Shown: positions 48,313 to 58,594, counted from the stretch's first letter. The stretch: 64,000 nt of DNA from Psychrobacter sp. PL19 (GCF_017875835.1 NZ_JAGING010000001.1:868001-932000), one strand, 5' to 3'. A program made the numbers and translations. The notes: generated by a model from the letters alone, not told the origin.

Positions 48313-48451
48313 GATAAACAATCCTTTGTATCATAGGTAATAAGTTGATAATTTTAACGGTTACTTGCAAAGCTACCTTAGCATAACTTATGAGCCGCCT
48401 TATTTATGTTTGGTAGACGCTCCTGTCATCTTATAACGCTATTTTATAAAG

Positions 48452-48590
48452 TATAGTCAATAAAAAGTAGTATCGATACATAATGTACTGCTGGCATAAG
48501 TCTTTCTTGCTTGCTGTGCCTACGCAGACAGAGGCTGCAAAAAGTTTATACCAGCAGTACCGTCGCGTTTTTAAGGTATTTTAACTATAG
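48452..48590 (+). repeat. Interspersed palindromic element, copy C
   Basis: 139 bp, with the same ends and inner inverted repeat as copy B (38154), about 90 percent identical by eye. Confidence 0.85.
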
Positions 48591-48634
48591 CTTTGCTACC
48601 AAGAACGAGTGGTAAATAATAAGGCAATAGACAT

Positions 48635-48670
48635 AAAAAAGACGTCTGAGCATAATTAATGCCAGACGCC
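48635..48670 (-). terminator. Terminator of clpX
   Basis: Minus-strand stem GGCGTCTGGCAT / ATGCTCAGACGTC (one bulge, one G-T pair) followed by six T residues. Confidence 0.8.
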
Positions 48671-48744
48671 ATTTCTATAACAAAAGTCAATAGACGTTAA
48701 TTTATTTTGATCGCAAATTAACCCAACCAACTATTGATAATAAC

Positions 48745-50022
48745 CTAAGTGATTTCAGGTGTTTTGCCGTCATTGATTACTTGCTCATCGACAATTACTT
48801 TTTTAGCACTTTTCATTGAAGGCAGCTCATACATAGTATCTAACAGAGCGTTTTCAACAATAGAGCGTAGTCCACGAGCACCCGTTTTACGCTCCATGGC
48901 CCTTTTGGCAATGGCATCGAGCGCCTCCTTGGTAAAGGTAATGTCAGCGCCTTCCATATCGAACAGGTATTTATATTGTTTCACTAGCGCATTTTTCGGC
49001 TCGGTCAATATCTGAACCAGGGCTTCTTCATCTAGCTCTCTTAGAGCCGCAAGTACTGGCAAACGACCGATTAGCTCAGGAATAAGACCAAACTTAATCA
49101 AATCTTCCGGCTGGACTTGCTGCAGTAAGTCTGAGCTGCGGCGGCTGTCATCTTTTGAGCTGACATCGGCATTGAAGCCAATACCGGTTTTTTCAGTACG
49201 CTGCTGGATAACTTTATCGAGTCCAGAAAACGCGCCGCCGACAATGATTAGGATGTTGCTGGTATCGACTTGAATCAGCTCTTGCTGTGGATGCTTACGG
49301 CCACCATGTGGTGGAATAGCCGCAACCGTACCCTCAATAAGCTTTAGCAAGGCTTGTTGCACGCCTTCTCCAGATACGTCACGCGTAATAGACGGGTTCT
49401 CGCCTTTTTTGCTGATTTTATCAATCTCATCAATATAGATGATGCCTTGCTCAGCTTTGCTCACATCATAATCGGATGCTTGCAATAACTTTTGCACGAT
49501 ATTCTCAACGTCTTCACCCACATAACCGGCTTCAGTCAAGGTAGTGGCATCAGCCATGGCAAAAGGCACATCTAGCAAGCGCGCTAAAGTCTGCGCCAAT
49601 AATGTTTTACCAGAACCAGTCGGTCCGATAAGCAAGATGTTGCTCTTGGCTAATTCAACCATGGCCTCATCAGCACCAATCTTAGATTTTTTGCTGTCAT
49701 TGGCTAAGGTTTGGCTAACTTTTAAACGTTTGTAATGGTTATAAACGGCAACCGATAAGGCTTTCTTAGCGCCGTCCTGTCCAATGACATACTCATCTAG
49801 CTGGGCACGTAGTTCTTTGGGTGTTGGTAATTTTTTATTGACCCAAGAGGTATCAAGCTCACCATCAGTATCATCGTCACTGTCGCCGCTATCAGCAATA
49901 AGGTCAGTACATAGCTCAATACATTCATTACAAATATTGGCATCATCAGCGGCAATAAGCTGTTTCACATCGCTTTTGGCTTTACCACAAAATGAGCACT
50001 GCGGTGTTTTGTCTTCTGCCAT
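48745..50022 (-). CDS. clpX: ATP-dependent Clp protease ATPase subunit ClpX
   Basis: 425 residues. N-terminal zinc-binding domain with Cys at 9, 12, 31 and 34, Walker A GPTGSGKT near 138, Walker [11 protein letters not shown] near 195, and pore loop [11 protein letters not shown] near 167. Unfolds tagged proteins for ClpP. Ribosome site AGGAG eight bases upstream of the ATG. Order tig-clpP-clpX is the standard one; 205 bp separate it from clpP, so a second promoter is possible. Confidence 0.98.
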   Translation of the reverse strand: MAEDKTPQCSFCGKAKSDVKQLIAADDANICNECIELCTDLIADSGDSDDDTDGELDTSWVNKKLPTPKELRAQLDEYVIGQDGAKKALSVAVYNHYKRLKVSQTLANDSKKSKIGADEAMVELAKSNILLIGPTGSGKTLLAQTLARLLDVPFAMADATTLTEAGYVGEDVENIVQKLLQASDYDVSKAEQGIIYIDEIDKISKKGENPSITRDVSGEGVQQALLKLIEGTVAAIPPHGGRKHPQQELIQVDTSNILIIVGGAFSGLDKVIQQRTEKTGIGFNADVSSKDDSRRSSDLLQQVQPEDLIKFGLIPELIGRLPVLAALRELDEEALVQILTEPKNALVKQYKYLFDMEGADITFTKEALDAIAKRAMERKTGARGLRSIVENALLDTMYELPSMKSAKKVIVDEQVINDGKTPEIT

Positions 50023-50227
50023 ACAAAGGCACTCCTAAAATTTTAAACTTCTATAGTCTACCCACAATAAAACGACTATGTTGTTAGCGTCACTAGCTGG
50101 ACTGTTGTGTAGTCTGCGCGAAGCTTTCTTATATTCTCATTATTATGGATTGACTAAAAATGGTCTGGTAATTACGATCAATATTGAGTCGTATCCTGCT
50201 TAATACTGCTCATAAGTTTAATACTAC

Positions 50228-50908
50228 TTATAAAGAGTCAGGACGACGTTCTAATACTTCATCGATCAAACCATATTCTTTTGCTTCTTTAGCATCTAGC
50301 CAGAAGTCACGCTCGACGTCTTTTTCAATCTTTTCTACTGGTTGACTCGTACGCTCAGCCAAAATTTCATTTAAGCGAGCACGAGTTTTTAGAATTTCGC
50401 GAGCATTAATTTCGATATCGGTTGCCTGACCTTGAGCACCGCCTGAAGGCTGGTGAATCATCACGCGAGCGTTAGCTAATGCATAACGTTTGCCTCGTTC
50501 ACCCGCAGCTAAAAGGAATGAACCCATGCTATAAGCACCGCCCATACAGATAGTAGAGACTTCAGGCTTAATAAAGTTCATAGTATCAAAAATAGCCAAA
50601 CCGGCACTGACTGAACCGCCTGGCGAGTTGATATATAAATGAATATCTTTATCAGGGTTTTCGGCTTCTAAGAATAGCAGCTGCGCTACGATAAGATTGG
50701 CCATATAATCTTCGACTGGACCGGTCAAAAAGATAACGCGCTCACGTAATAGGCGTGAAAAAATATCAAACGAGCGTTCACCGCGTGCAGATTGCTCAAC
50801 CACCATGGGAACTAGTGCGCCTTGGGGGCTCTGAGCGCTTTGAGCGTTATGCGCACTCATTAGCATATCAAAATGCGGATTGGCGGTAATGCGATCATAA
50901 TCTGTCAT
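50228..50908 (-). CDS. clpP: ATP-dependent Clp protease proteolytic subunit ClpP
   Basis: 226 residues, slightly longer than the 207-residue E. coli protein through the N-terminal propeptide (about residues 1-32). Catalytic Ser in MGGAYSMGS, His in [14 protein letters not shown] and Asp later in DFWLDAKEA are in the expected order. Forms the tetradecameric protease chamber with ClpX. About 390 bp downstream of tig on the same strand. Confidence 0.98.
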   Translation of the reverse strand: MTDYDRITANPHFDMLMSAHNAQSAQSPQGALVPMVVEQSARGERSFDIFSRLLRERVIFLTGPVEDYMANLIVAQLLFLEAENPDKDIHLYINSPGGSVSAGLAIFDTMNFIKPEVSTICMGGAYSMGSFLLAAGERGKRYALANARVMIHQPSGGAQGQATDIEINAREILKTRARLNEILAERTSQPVEKIEKDVERDFWLDAKEAKEYGLIDEVLERRPDSL

Positions 50909-51296
50909 AGAGATTTCCTATCAATAAGTGTATAAAATAAATAAATATTAACCAGTAGCCAATCGTTTATGGGCGTTTATTGTCGTTAAAGTTGACGTCT
51001 TTTAATAGAAACGGATAATAACAACAAGCAATAACAATACCTGGATTTTGCTAAAAAGCTGTGTTAGAAATGATGGCAGTAATGGTAACTTTTTTAATGC
51101 GCTAATAGTAACGTTTTAATGTGACAAATGATAAATGACTCCCTATTAATAAGGCGTCTGCAATCATTTATCAAGGGCTAAAGCCATAAACCACCAATAA
51201 AAATGCCCCAACAACATATGTTAGGGCATTTGTAAGACAAATTTAATAAGTGATGCTACAAAATTAGCTTAAACGCCAACTCATATCAGTACTAGA
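50909..51296. other. Intergenic between tig and clpP
   Basis: 388 bp; holds the tig terminator at 51198-51232 and presumably the clpP promoter. No other feature seen. Confidence 0.5.
51198..51232 (-). terminator. Terminator of tig
   Basis: AAATGCCCCAAC / GTTAGGGCATTT stem with one mismatch and a 7-nt loop, T-rich on the minus strand. Confidence 0.7.
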
Positions 51297-52640
51297 TTAC
51301 ATCGCTTGCTGCTGTTGTTGCTGCGCAGCAAGAAGGTCTTGATAGCTGACTTCTTTGTCAGTTACCTTGCCTTGCTCGATCAGATAATCAACCACTTGGT
51401 CTTCTAGAACCACAGACTCAATGTTAGCGCGCTGCTGCTTATCATTGGTGTAGTACTCAATGACTTCTGCTGGATCTTCGTAGTTTTCTGAAGATTCTTT
51501 GATAAAGGTTTCAACGCGCGCTTGGTCAATTTCTATCCCTTTGGTGTCGATAACACGAGCAACGATGATACCAAGACGGGCTGCACGCAATGCTTGCTCT
51601 TCAAACAGCTCATTTGGCAGCATGTCTTTATCGAAGCTATCAGCGTTTGAGCCAAACTGTTGAGCAAAACGTTGCATCATCATGCTACGTTGACGTTCAA
51701 TTTCTTGCTCTAGCATAGCGCTTGGTACGTCAAATGCATTTTTTTCTAGCAAGGCATCAAAAGTAGCTTGTTTAACCTGGCTACGGGCGGCGTTTTTGAT
51801 TTCGCGTTCCATGTTTTTACGAACGTCGTCTTTTAGTTTTTCAACGCCGCCTTCGGTCACACCGAACAGCTCAAGGAACTCTTCATTGATTTCAGGAAGT
51901 TTTGATTTTTCAACTTTTTTGACATTAATTTTAAACTGAGCCGCTTTACCAGCAAGATCTTCCGCTTGATAGTCTTCTGGGAAAGTCACGTCGATAGTTT
52001 TTTCTTCGCCAGCTTTCATGCCTTTGATACCCGCTTCAAAGCCTGGGATCATCTGGTTGCTACCAATAACTAATTTGAAGTCTTCAGAGGAGCCGCCTTC
52101 AAATTTCTCGCCATCGATTGAGCCTTCAAAGTCAAAGATGACCTGATTGCCTTTATCGGCTTTGCCTTTTTTCTCGACGAACTCTTCACGCTGCTTTTGT
52201 AGATTTTCAATCATAGTGTCAACGTCTTCTTCGTTAACAGTAGCAGTATGACGTTCAACTTCGATGTCATTAATACCTTGCACGTCAACTTCTGGGAAGA
52301 TTTCAACTGTCGCTTGATACACTAAGAAATCATCTTCAAGTTTAACATCATCGATGTTAGGCATGCCGACCGCGCGGATATCTTCCGCTTTAATCGCTTC
52401 AAACACAGTATCGCGAATGACGTCGTTAATTACTTCTTGTTGGATACCGGCACCATATTGGCTGCGGATATGCGACATAGGGACGTTACCTTTACGGAAA
52501 CCATCGATTTTGGCAGTTTTCGCAACTTGGCGAATACGGCCTTCGACTTTGTTTTGAATTTTTTCGACCGGTACTTTAACCGTTAGCTGGGTTTCTTTTT
52601 CAGACAGCTTGTTGGTTGTGATCTGTAAATCTGTAGCCAT
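51297..52640 (-). CDS. tig: Trigger factor
   Basis: 447 residues: ribosome-binding domain with the [17 protein letters not shown] signature near 47-63, FKBP-type peptidyl-prolyl isomerase domain near 150-245 ([29 protein letters not shown]), and a C-terminal helical chaperone domain ending in a Gln-rich tail. Binds nascent chains at the ribosome exit. Ribosome site AAAGGTG upstream of the ATG. First gene of the tig-clpP-clpX cluster. Confidence 0.98.
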   Translation of the reverse strand: MATDLQITTNKLSEKETQLTVKVPVEKIQNKVEGRIRQVAKTAKIDGFRKGNVPMSHIRSQYGAGIQQEVINDVIRDTVFEAIKAEDIRAVGMPNIDDVKLEDDFLVYQATVEIFPEVDVQGINDIEVERHTATVNEEDVDTMIENLQKQREEFVEKKGKADKGNQVIFDFEGSIDGEKFEGGSSEDFKLVIGSNQMIPGFEAGIKGMKAGEEKTIDVTFPEDYQAEDLAGKAAQFKINVKKVEKSKLPEINEEFLELFGVTEGGVEKLKDDVRKNMEREIKNAARSQVKQATFDALLEKNAFDVPSAMLEQEIERQRSMMMQRFAQQFGSNADSFDKDMLPNELFEEQALRAARLGIIVARVIDTKGIEIDQARVETFIKESSENYEDPAEVIEYYTNDKQQRANIESVVLEDQVVDYLIEQGKVTDKEVSYQDLLAAQQQQQQAM

Positions 52641-53034
52641 GTTGATTACACCTTTAGGATTAAAATAACAGGCAATCGCGCCTCAAGATTGGGACTCGTT
52701 ATGCCGATTGCCGTTGGAATGAATAGGGGATATCGATCGCCTCATGATAGTGCGATTGGGAATCGCCAATGACACTAGCAATGATATAGGCAATATAGTA
52801 CGTCAAATATCAATAATAACTCGCTAATAGGCTCTGATAACAATGCTTTTTAATCAGCAGTAGAGATAAATGGCGATTTTCGATAAAATTTCAAAAGTAG
52901 AACAGTATAATCTATCTGCTAATTAAAGTAAAAGTTATCTGTTTTGTCTGGCACACGCTTTTATAGCCTGATGCTCAAAATGGGCCAATAGTACAGAAAT
53001 TTAACCATTTAAAAAGTGATAGCGTCTATTATGA
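52641..53034. other. Intergenic upstream of tig
   Basis: 394 bp between rdgB and tig (same strand). No gene, repeat or clear structure seen. Confidence 0.4.
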
Positions 53035-53688
53035 CTAGAAATCCAGCTGCTGCAATAGCTGCCGAATAGCTTGTCCACGATGACTGACGCGATTTTTATC
53101 AGTGGCGCCTAAACTGGCGGCGGTCGCTTGCATATCAGACAACCAAAATAGTGGATCGTAGCCAAAACCACCATCGCCATGCGGTTGGTCTAAAATCTCA
53201 CCTGACCATAAGCCTTGAGCAATAATAGGTAGTGGGTCATCAGCATGACGAACCATGGCTAGTACACAGACAAATAAACCATCAATGGGCGTATCGGGCT
53301 GCTGTGCGCGTATCGGCTGTAAGTCAGCGATAAGCTTGGCGTTATTTTTAGCATCGTTACCATGCTCGCCTGCGTAACGGGCAGAGTATATTCCAGGCGC
53401 ATTACCAAGTACTGGTACACAGAGCCCTGAATCATCGGCAATGGCAGGTTTACCACTTATACGGCTGGCGTGACGGGCTTTGATAATAGCGTTCTCAATA
53501 AAGCTGAGACCGTCCTCGACAGCATCTTCAATATCTAGCTCACCTTGCGGTATGATAGTAACGTCTAAATTGGCTTCAGCGAACAGTCGTTTAAACTCAG
53601 CAAGCTTACCTTTGTTATTACTCGCAAGCACCCAACTCGTCTGAGTCAAAGCGTGGCTTGGCTGTAATTGTGTCTCAATATCGCTCAT
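53035..53688 (-). CDS. rdgB: XTP/dITP pyrophosphatase (RdgB/HAM1)
   Basis: 217 residues. N-terminal VLASNNKGKLAEFKRLF (about 21-37), ADDSGLCVPVLGNAPGIYSARYAGEHG (about 83-109) and the C-terminal GFGYDPLFWLSDMQATAASLGATDKNRVSHRGQAI are the family signatures. Hydrolyses deaminated purine nucleotides (ITP, XTP and deoxy forms) to protect DNA and RNA. The first ~18 residues are an extension beyond the usual start. Monocistronic. Confidence 0.96.
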   Translation of the reverse strand: MSDIETQLQPSHALTQTSWVLASNNKGKLAEFKRLFAEANLDVTIIPQGELDIEDAVEDGLSFIENAIIKARHASRISGKPAIADDSGLCVPVLGNAPGIYSARYAGEHGNDAKNNAKLIADLQPIRAQQPDTPIDGLFVCVLAMVRHADDPLPIIAQGLWSGEILDQPHGDGGFGYDPLFWLSDMQATAASLGATDKNRVSHRGQAIRQLLQQLDF

Positions 53689-54194
53689 AAGGCCAGTCCG
53701 TAATTTTTGTATGTGGTGATGGTCTACTGGATCATTAATGTTGAATTATTATAATGTAAACACTAATGGCAGTGGCTATTTTATGCTTTAATTAAGTAAA
53801 TTACTAATGTATGCCATTGGCAGGTAATTTAAATAGTCGAATTAAGGCAGCTATAACATTCAGTAACGGATATTAAGCGTAATTTTTGCTATAATAAATG
53901 GTAAGCTAAAGTGAATTATAGCTTGTAGGTTATGAATTTAAAATTAACAATCCGTGTGCAACAGTCATGTGGTCAATTTTTTTGTTTTATAATCATGTGC
54001 CATAGCGCATTGAGCAATAACGTTCATTCATTAACAATAAACTCAGCCAATTTAGCCTAATATTTCATGGTCATAAGTTCGAACAGTACCGCGGTTATGA
54101 TCGCGTTATCTACAAGTTTTAAGGTAAGTGGGTCAGAAATAGGCACACAACTGAAGCATGACATTAACGGCTAAAAAGCAAGGATAAAATAACC
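53689..54194. other. Divergent intergenic region, rdgB / sodB
   Basis: 506 bp, AT-rich; expected to carry the sodB and rdgB promoters. I could not identify a reliable Fur-type or other operator by eye. Confidence 0.4.
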
Positions 54195-54824
54195 ATGTCA
54201 AAGATTACTTTACCAGAATTACCGTACGCAAAAAACGCACTTGAGCCGCATATCAGTGCTGAGACTCTAGAATATCATCACGATAAGCATCATGCCGCCT
54301 ACGTAAACAAGCTAAATGATTTGTTACCAGGTTCTGGTCTAGAAGACAAAACGCTAGCAGAAATCATCGTAGCCGCATCTAAAGATGACAGCAAACAGGG
54401 TATGTTTAACCAAGCTGCTCAAGTATGGAACCATACCTTCTATTGGAATTGCTTGACGCCTGAGAATGGCGGCGGCGAACCTACTGGCGATCTAAAAGGC
54501 AAAATCGAAGAAGACTTCGGTAGCTATGATAAGTTTCGTGAAGAGTTCAAAAACGCAGCACTAACCCAATTTGGTTCAGGTTGGGCATGGCTCGTTGCTG
54601 ATAAAGAAGGCGGCAAACTGTCAATCGCTAAAACAGGTAACGCTGACAACCCATTAGCACATGGTCAAGTAGCGGTATTGACTTGTGATGTGTGGGAACA
54701 TGCTTATTACGTTGATTATCGCAACCGTCGTCCTGACTATGTCGATACCTTCCTAGACAAACTAGTGAACTGGGACTACGCGAATGCAAAATATAAAGGT
54801 CAAGATGCTGGTGTTGAAGCGTAA
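54195..54824 (+). CDS. sodB: Superoxide dismutase [Fe]
   Basis: 209 residues, removes superoxide in the cytoplasm. Metal ligands fit the Fe/Mn family: His in EYHHDKHH near 28, His in VWNHTFYWN near 75, and Asp/His in DVWEHAYYVDY near 158-162. AAQVWNHTFYW indicates the iron type. Ribosome site CAAGGA upstream of the ATG. The last ~67 codons (from 54624) are duplicated 1.8 kb downstream behind an acetamidase gene; this copy is intact, ending QDAGVEA. Its original terminator seems now to lie beyond the second copy. Confidence 0.98.
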   Translation: MSKITLPELPYAKNALEPHISAETLEYHHDKHHAAYVNKLNDLLPGSGLEDKTLAEIIVAASKDDSKQGMFNQAAQVWNHTFYWNCLTPENGGGEPTGDLKGKIEEDFGSYDKFREEFKNAALTQFGSGWAWLVADKEGGKLSIAKTGNADNPLAHGQVAVLTCDVWEHAYYVDYRNRRPDYVDTFLDKLVNWDYANAKYKGQDAGVEA

Positions 54825-54836
54825 ACAGTTTTTTAT
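54624..54836 (+). repeat. Direct repeat of the sodB 3' end, copy 1 (functional)
   Basis: About 213 bp matching 56436-56648 with roughly seven substitutions; offset exactly 1,812 bp with no indels up to the stop codon. Confidence 0.95.
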
Positions 54837-54927
54837 TGATAATAAATCAGCTAATCAACTAAACGGGACACGAGCCCAAAATAGGGTGATCAGAAATTCG
54901 CGTAGTAATGTTATGAATTTCGTCATG

Positions 54928-54956
54928 AAGATGTGTAGGATTTTTATGCACATCTT
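54928..54956 (+). other. Hairpin upstream of acetamidase gene
   Basis: AAGATGTG / CACATCTT, 8-bp perfect stem with a 13-nt loop, 65 bp before the ATG. It may be a terminator of the imported DNA or a leader structure; no T-run typical of a terminator follows. Confidence 0.4.
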
Positions 54957-55020
54957 TACTTGTGTCTATTAATAAAAGTTCTAGATTGAACTTCGATTTG
55001 GTATTACAAGGAGAGTGAAC

Positions 55021-56352
55021 ATGAACGACTCAACTGTTGATGAGATTCAAACATCTGAAGCGCTTGATTATATATCTGTTAATGAATATTCGGGAGGCAT
55101 CGTTGGGCCCAGTAAAAAAATGCTCGGACCAATCAAAAACGGTGGAACTATACAAAGTGGAACACCACCTGGATGTTGGGGTCCGATGATTACGCCAGCG
55201 TTTGAAGGTGGGCATGAAGTCACTATGCCCGTTGCAGTCGAGGGCGCAGAGGTCGGTGATGCCGTTGCGTTAAAGATCACGAAAATGCGGGTAACGTCGT
55301 TTGCAACATCTTCAGGGGTAATGGAGTTTGTTGAGGGTCGGTATCATGGGGATCCGTTTGTTGCAAAATATTGTTCCAGCTGTGGTACAGAACAGCCTGC
55401 TAGTTATGTTGAAGGTATAGGCGATGATGCAATTCGATGTAATGTCTGCGATTCAGAAGTCAGCGCTTTTCGCTTTAGCCACGGTTATGTCATAGTTTTT
55501 GATGAAAAAAATCAAGTTAGCCTGACCGTCGATAAATCTGTTGCCGACAAGCTTGCTGGTAATGCTATCGAGATGTCGAACCTTCCAGAACTTTCTGCAC
55601 AGCATTCAATCCTTTCGCTTGCCCGATCGGATATGGCAGGTGTCGCAGCCCACATGCGACCTTTCTTAGGAAATATTGGTACAACGCCTTCCAGAGATTT
55701 ACCAGACTCACATAACTGCGCAGATTTTGGACAGTATTTAATCGACGCTCCTCATAAATATGGGCTATCAAAACTTGAGCTCGATGAAGCTAAAACTGAT
55801 GGCCATATGGACACTAACTCGGTCAGAGAGGGCTCTGTTCTTATTTGCCCTGTAAAAGTGAAAGGTGCTGGCGTCTATATGGGTGACATGCATGCCCAGC
55901 AGGGTAATGGAGAGATAGCAGGCCATGCAACAGATGTATCTGGAGAGACTGAACTAACTGTTGAGGTTATTAAGGGGCTGAATATTGATGGACCAATACT
56001 TCTTCAGAATTTAGAAGATCTTCCGCATATGGCTATTCCTATGACGAAGCAGCAAAAAGAAAGCGTTGCGGCATTGGCAAAGAAGTGGGGGCAGCCGGAT
56101 GTAGAGGAGAGTGGCCCAATAACATTTATAGCCACGGCTGAGAACCTGAATGAAGCTACGGAAATCGGCCTTCGAAGAGCAGAGAAGGCAACAGGCCTTT
56201 CCTATGGAGAAATTCTAAATCGTGCCACGATAACGGGATCCATTGAAATTAGCCGATTACCTGGCGCTATTCGCGTTACTTTCCTGTGTCCTATGAAGAT
56301 TCTTGATAAAATGGGAATTGGGCATTTAGTACGTGAAAAATATGATATTTAA
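55021..56352 (+). CDS. Acetamidase/formamidase family protein (inserted behind sodB)
   Basis: 443 residues from the ATG at 55021, placed by AAGGAG eight bases upstream (an in-frame GTG at 55015 lies inside that spacer). The FmdA/AmdA family pattern is visible: GTPPGCWGPM near 46-55, a metal-binding region with NCADFGQYLID near 235 and VYMGDMHAQQGNGEIAGHATDVSGETEL near 291-318. A zinc-ribbon-like insert with CSSCG and CNVCD (about 118-147) is unusual for this family. It probably hydrolyses short amides to ammonia and an acid; the substrate is unknown. It lies between the two sodB 3' ends, so it was imported as a ~1.6-kb segment. Confidence 0.85.
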   Translation: MNDSTVDEIQTSEALDYISVNEYSGGIVGPSKKMLGPIKNGGTIQSGTPPGCWGPMITPAFEGGHEVTMPVAVEGAEVGDAVALKITKMRVTSFATSSGVMEFVEGRYHGDPFVAKYCSSCGTEQPASYVEGIGDDAIRCNVCDSEVSAFRFSHGYVIVFDEKNQVSLTVDKSVADKLAGNAIEMSNLPELSAQHSILSLARSDMAGVAAHMRPFLGNIGTTPSRDLPDSHNCADFGQYLIDAPHKYGLSKLELDEAKTDGHMDTNSVREGSVLICPVKVKGAGVYMGDMHAQQGNGEIAGHATDVSGETELTVEVIKGLNIDGPILLQNLEDLPHMAIPMTKQQKESVAALAKKWGQPDVEESGPITFIATAENLNEATEIGLRRAEKATGLSYGEILNRATITGSIEISRLPGAIRVTFLCPMKILDKMGIGHLVREKYDI

Positions 56353-56435
56353 AGAAGGCCTGATAAACGCTCGATTATTATTTTGAAGTGGAAACAGGTG
56401 GTGTGCTGAAATCGAAAGCCAGTGGCAGATTATTT

Positions 56436-56648
56436 ATCGCTAAAACAGGTAACGCTGACAACCCATTAGCACATGGTCAAATAGCGGTATTGACTTGTGA
56501 TGTGTGGGAACACGCTTATTACGTCGATTATCGTAACCGTCGTCCTGATTATGTTGATACCTTCCTAGACAAACTAGTGAACTGGGACTACGCGAATGCA
56601 AAATATAAAGGTTAAGATGCTGGTGTTGAAGCGTAAATAGCTTTTTAT
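56436..56648 (+). pseudogene. Duplicated sodB 3' end with premature stop
   Basis: Second copy of the last ~67 codons of sodB. Five changes against copy 1 are silent, one changes Val to Ile, and one converts the Gln codon in YKGQDAG to TAA, seven codons before the normal end. It lacks the first two-thirds of the gene, so no enzyme can be made. A 76-codon ORF from 56388 reads into it, but its start is only the junction. The copy keeps sodB's downstream context, including the terminator at 56693. Confidence 0.95.
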
Positions 56649-56692
56649 AAATAGCTTTTTAGCAACTAGATTGTTTTAGCTTTTTAAGTAAG

Positions 56693-56723
56693 AAAAAAGG
56701 ACGCCGCGAGGTGTCCTTTTTTT
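56693..56723 (+). terminator. Terminator after the duplicated sodB end (probable native sodB terminator)
   Basis: AAAAAAGGAC / GTCCTTTTTT stem, 10 bp plus two weaker inner pairs, T-run present. Confidence 0.88.
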
Positions 56724-56833
56724 GTTGAAAGTCATATTCATTCAGTTAATCTTTTTTTATTTTAAACAACTTATATAAGATAGTTTTTTCAAGTATTATA
56801 GACAGCAATATTTATGGTATTAGAGAATGAGAG

Positions 56834-58594
56834 ATGGTTAATATAAATGATTTTAAAGTTCTTAATAAGATCTCATTAAACTACTTTGAAACACTCGTTC
56901 ATGAGTCCTTTAACGAAGGCGAAGGTGCAAACCTCAGTAGCTTGACTGATCTACAGAAGTCTAGATTAGGTTTTAATATCTTAGTAGTAGAGCAGCTTAC
57001 TGAGCTTTCTGATTATATTGATATAGCTGATTGTATTATAGATACTGAGTTCAACAAGGTTTTATATGGTCAAATTTCTGATGACTTTGGAGTCGATGCA
57101 GTAGTCTTTGAAGACGAAGATGATGAAAAGCATATTAAGCTTTTTAATTTCAAATATAGAGAAAATCTCAAAGAAGGTAAAAAAGGTGTTAATGAAACCT
57201 TATTGTCAGTTAAATTTCTTAATGCTATCCACAATAATGATTTTACAGGTATGACTGGTAAACCATTAGATTTTGCAAAGAAAATATGTGAAAAATATTC
57301 AAGTAACGAAGTTTGGAAGATTACATTATATGTTGTAAGTAATGAAAATTCTCCTAGTGAAGAAATTGACAGTCATCTTAGACAGTTTAAGACAGCCTAT
57401 GATATGGATATTATTGAGATAGGACTTAGTCAAATAGCTGATTTAATATCTTTGCGACCAACTCCTGTTAGTTCAACTATACTGTTAGATCGTGATGCTG
57501 TGATGTCGTTTACAGAAGATTCATTATCGTCATCCAAATCATATATTTTTAGACTATCCTTAGCAGAATTGATAAGAATAACTTCTAAAGATTCAGGCTT
57601 ACGTAACGAATATAATATTGAAGATTTATCTAGGTTGTCCGAGACTACTTTAGATACTTCTGTATTGTTCGATAATGTTCGTGGATTCGTTTTGAAATCA
57701 AAATTTAATAAAAATATTGCCAATACAGTAAAAGTAAACCCCACTAAGTTTTTCATGTACAACAATGGTTTAACTCTAATAGCTAACGATGTGATTGCAG
57801 AGTACACAAATGGGGGGAAGAAAATAAAAATTACGCTTTCTGATTTTCAAGTATTGAATGGAGGTCAAACCCTTAGAACTGCGCATGATTTTAATAGAGA
57901 TGATAGTAATAATATTACAGATTATCTATGTGATTCAGAGGTTTTAGTTAGAGTATTTAAAACTCAGAAAGACTCTGAACTGAATAGTAAGATTGCTGAG
58001 TTTACAAACAGTCAGAATGCTATTTCTAATGTTGATTTGAGATCTCTTAGAAAAGAACAAATGGACTTAGAGAAATATTTACAACTCCACGATATCCTAT
58101 ATTCTAGGAAAACTGGAGACACGGGCATTAAGCAAAATAAATCTTACAGACTACAAATAAGCATGGAAAAGTTTGGTCAGATTTTAATGGCTCAGTATGG
58201 TATGCCAGAGAAGTCTGTAAACCAGAAAAAGAAAATATTCGATAAATATTACGACTTGCTATTTGTAAATAATGACAGCCTTATAGATGATTCAGTAAAG
58301 CAGATTGAATTGTTTCAAAAAATTAGAGAGGCTTATAAAAGGCATATTAAATACGATCCAACTGATCAAAAGATATTTTACATAGTACATATCACTTTGA
58401 AGGGTAAGTTAAGAATTCAGCCTGCCATAGAATTTCTTGAAACAACTTTGGATGAATATATATCAAGTCTCAATGATAATAATATTTCCAAAGCTCGCAT
58501 TTTAATTCAAATAAAATTTAAGAATTTTCTGGAAGATAAGTTGCAGAAAAAATTAGAAGAAGATGTCCTAACTGTTTCACCTATAAATCATTAG
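56834..58594 (+). CDS. AIPR family protein (abortive infection phage resistance)
   Basis: 586 residues. The core at about 290-430 holds the AIPR signatures: KFFMYNNGLTLIANDV, ITLSDFQVLNGGQTLRTAHDF, VLVRVFKTQKDSELNSKIAEFTNSQNAISNVDLRSL. Earlier, DDFGVDAVVFEDEDDEKHIKLFNFKYR (about 83-109, Asp88, Lys107) resembles a degenerate PD-(D/E)xK nuclease motif, which would suit a defence nuclease; that is inference. The gene is more AT-rich than its neighbours, has no partner genes, and lies in the accessory segment behind the sodB duplication. Its stop codon TAG is the first three bases of an inverted-repeat element (58592), so the 3' end may have been altered by that insertion. Confidence 0.88.
   Translation: MVNINDFKVLNKISLNYFETLVHESFNEGEGANLSSLTDLQKSRLGFNILVVEQLTELSDYIDIADCIIDTEFNKVLYGQISDDFGVDAVVFEDEDDEKHIKLFNFKYRENLKEGKKGVNETLLSVKFLNAIHNNDFTGMTGKPLDFAKKICEKYSSNEVWKITLYVVSNENSPSEEIDSHLRQFKTAYDMDIIEIGLSQIADLISLRPTPVSSTILLDRDAVMSFTEDSLSSSKSYIFRLSLAELIRITSKDSGLRNEYNIEDLSRLSETTLDTSVLFDNVRGFVLKSKFNKNIANTVKVNPTKFFMYNNGLTLIANDVIAEYTNGGKKIKITLSDFQVLNGGQTLRTAHDFNRDDSNNITDYLCDSEVLVRVFKTQKDSELNSKIAEFTNSQNAISNVDLRSLRKEQMDLEKYLQLHDILYSRKTGDTGIKQNKSYRLQISMEKFGQILMAQYGMPEKSVNQKKKIFDKYYDLLFVNNDSLIDDSVKQIELFQKIREAYKRHIKYDPTDQKIFYIVHITLKGKLRIQPAIEFLETTLDEYISSLNDNNISKARILIQIKFKNFLEDKLQKKLEEDVLTVSPINH

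Larger units (their letters stand above)
48313..48744. other. Intergenic carrying repeat copy C and clpX terminator
   Basis: 432 bp between the SDR gene (same strand) and clpX. Apart from the palindromic element and the terminator, no feature seen. Confidence 0.5.

Noticed and set aside
54784..54972. 62-codon ORF overlapping the end of sodB
   Set aside because: Alternative-frame reading of the sodB tail and spacer; no ribosome site.
56388..56615. 75-residue ORF that looks like a short superoxide dismutase
   Set aside because: It is the junction plus the duplicated, nonsense-mutated sodB 3' end; recorded as a pseudogene.
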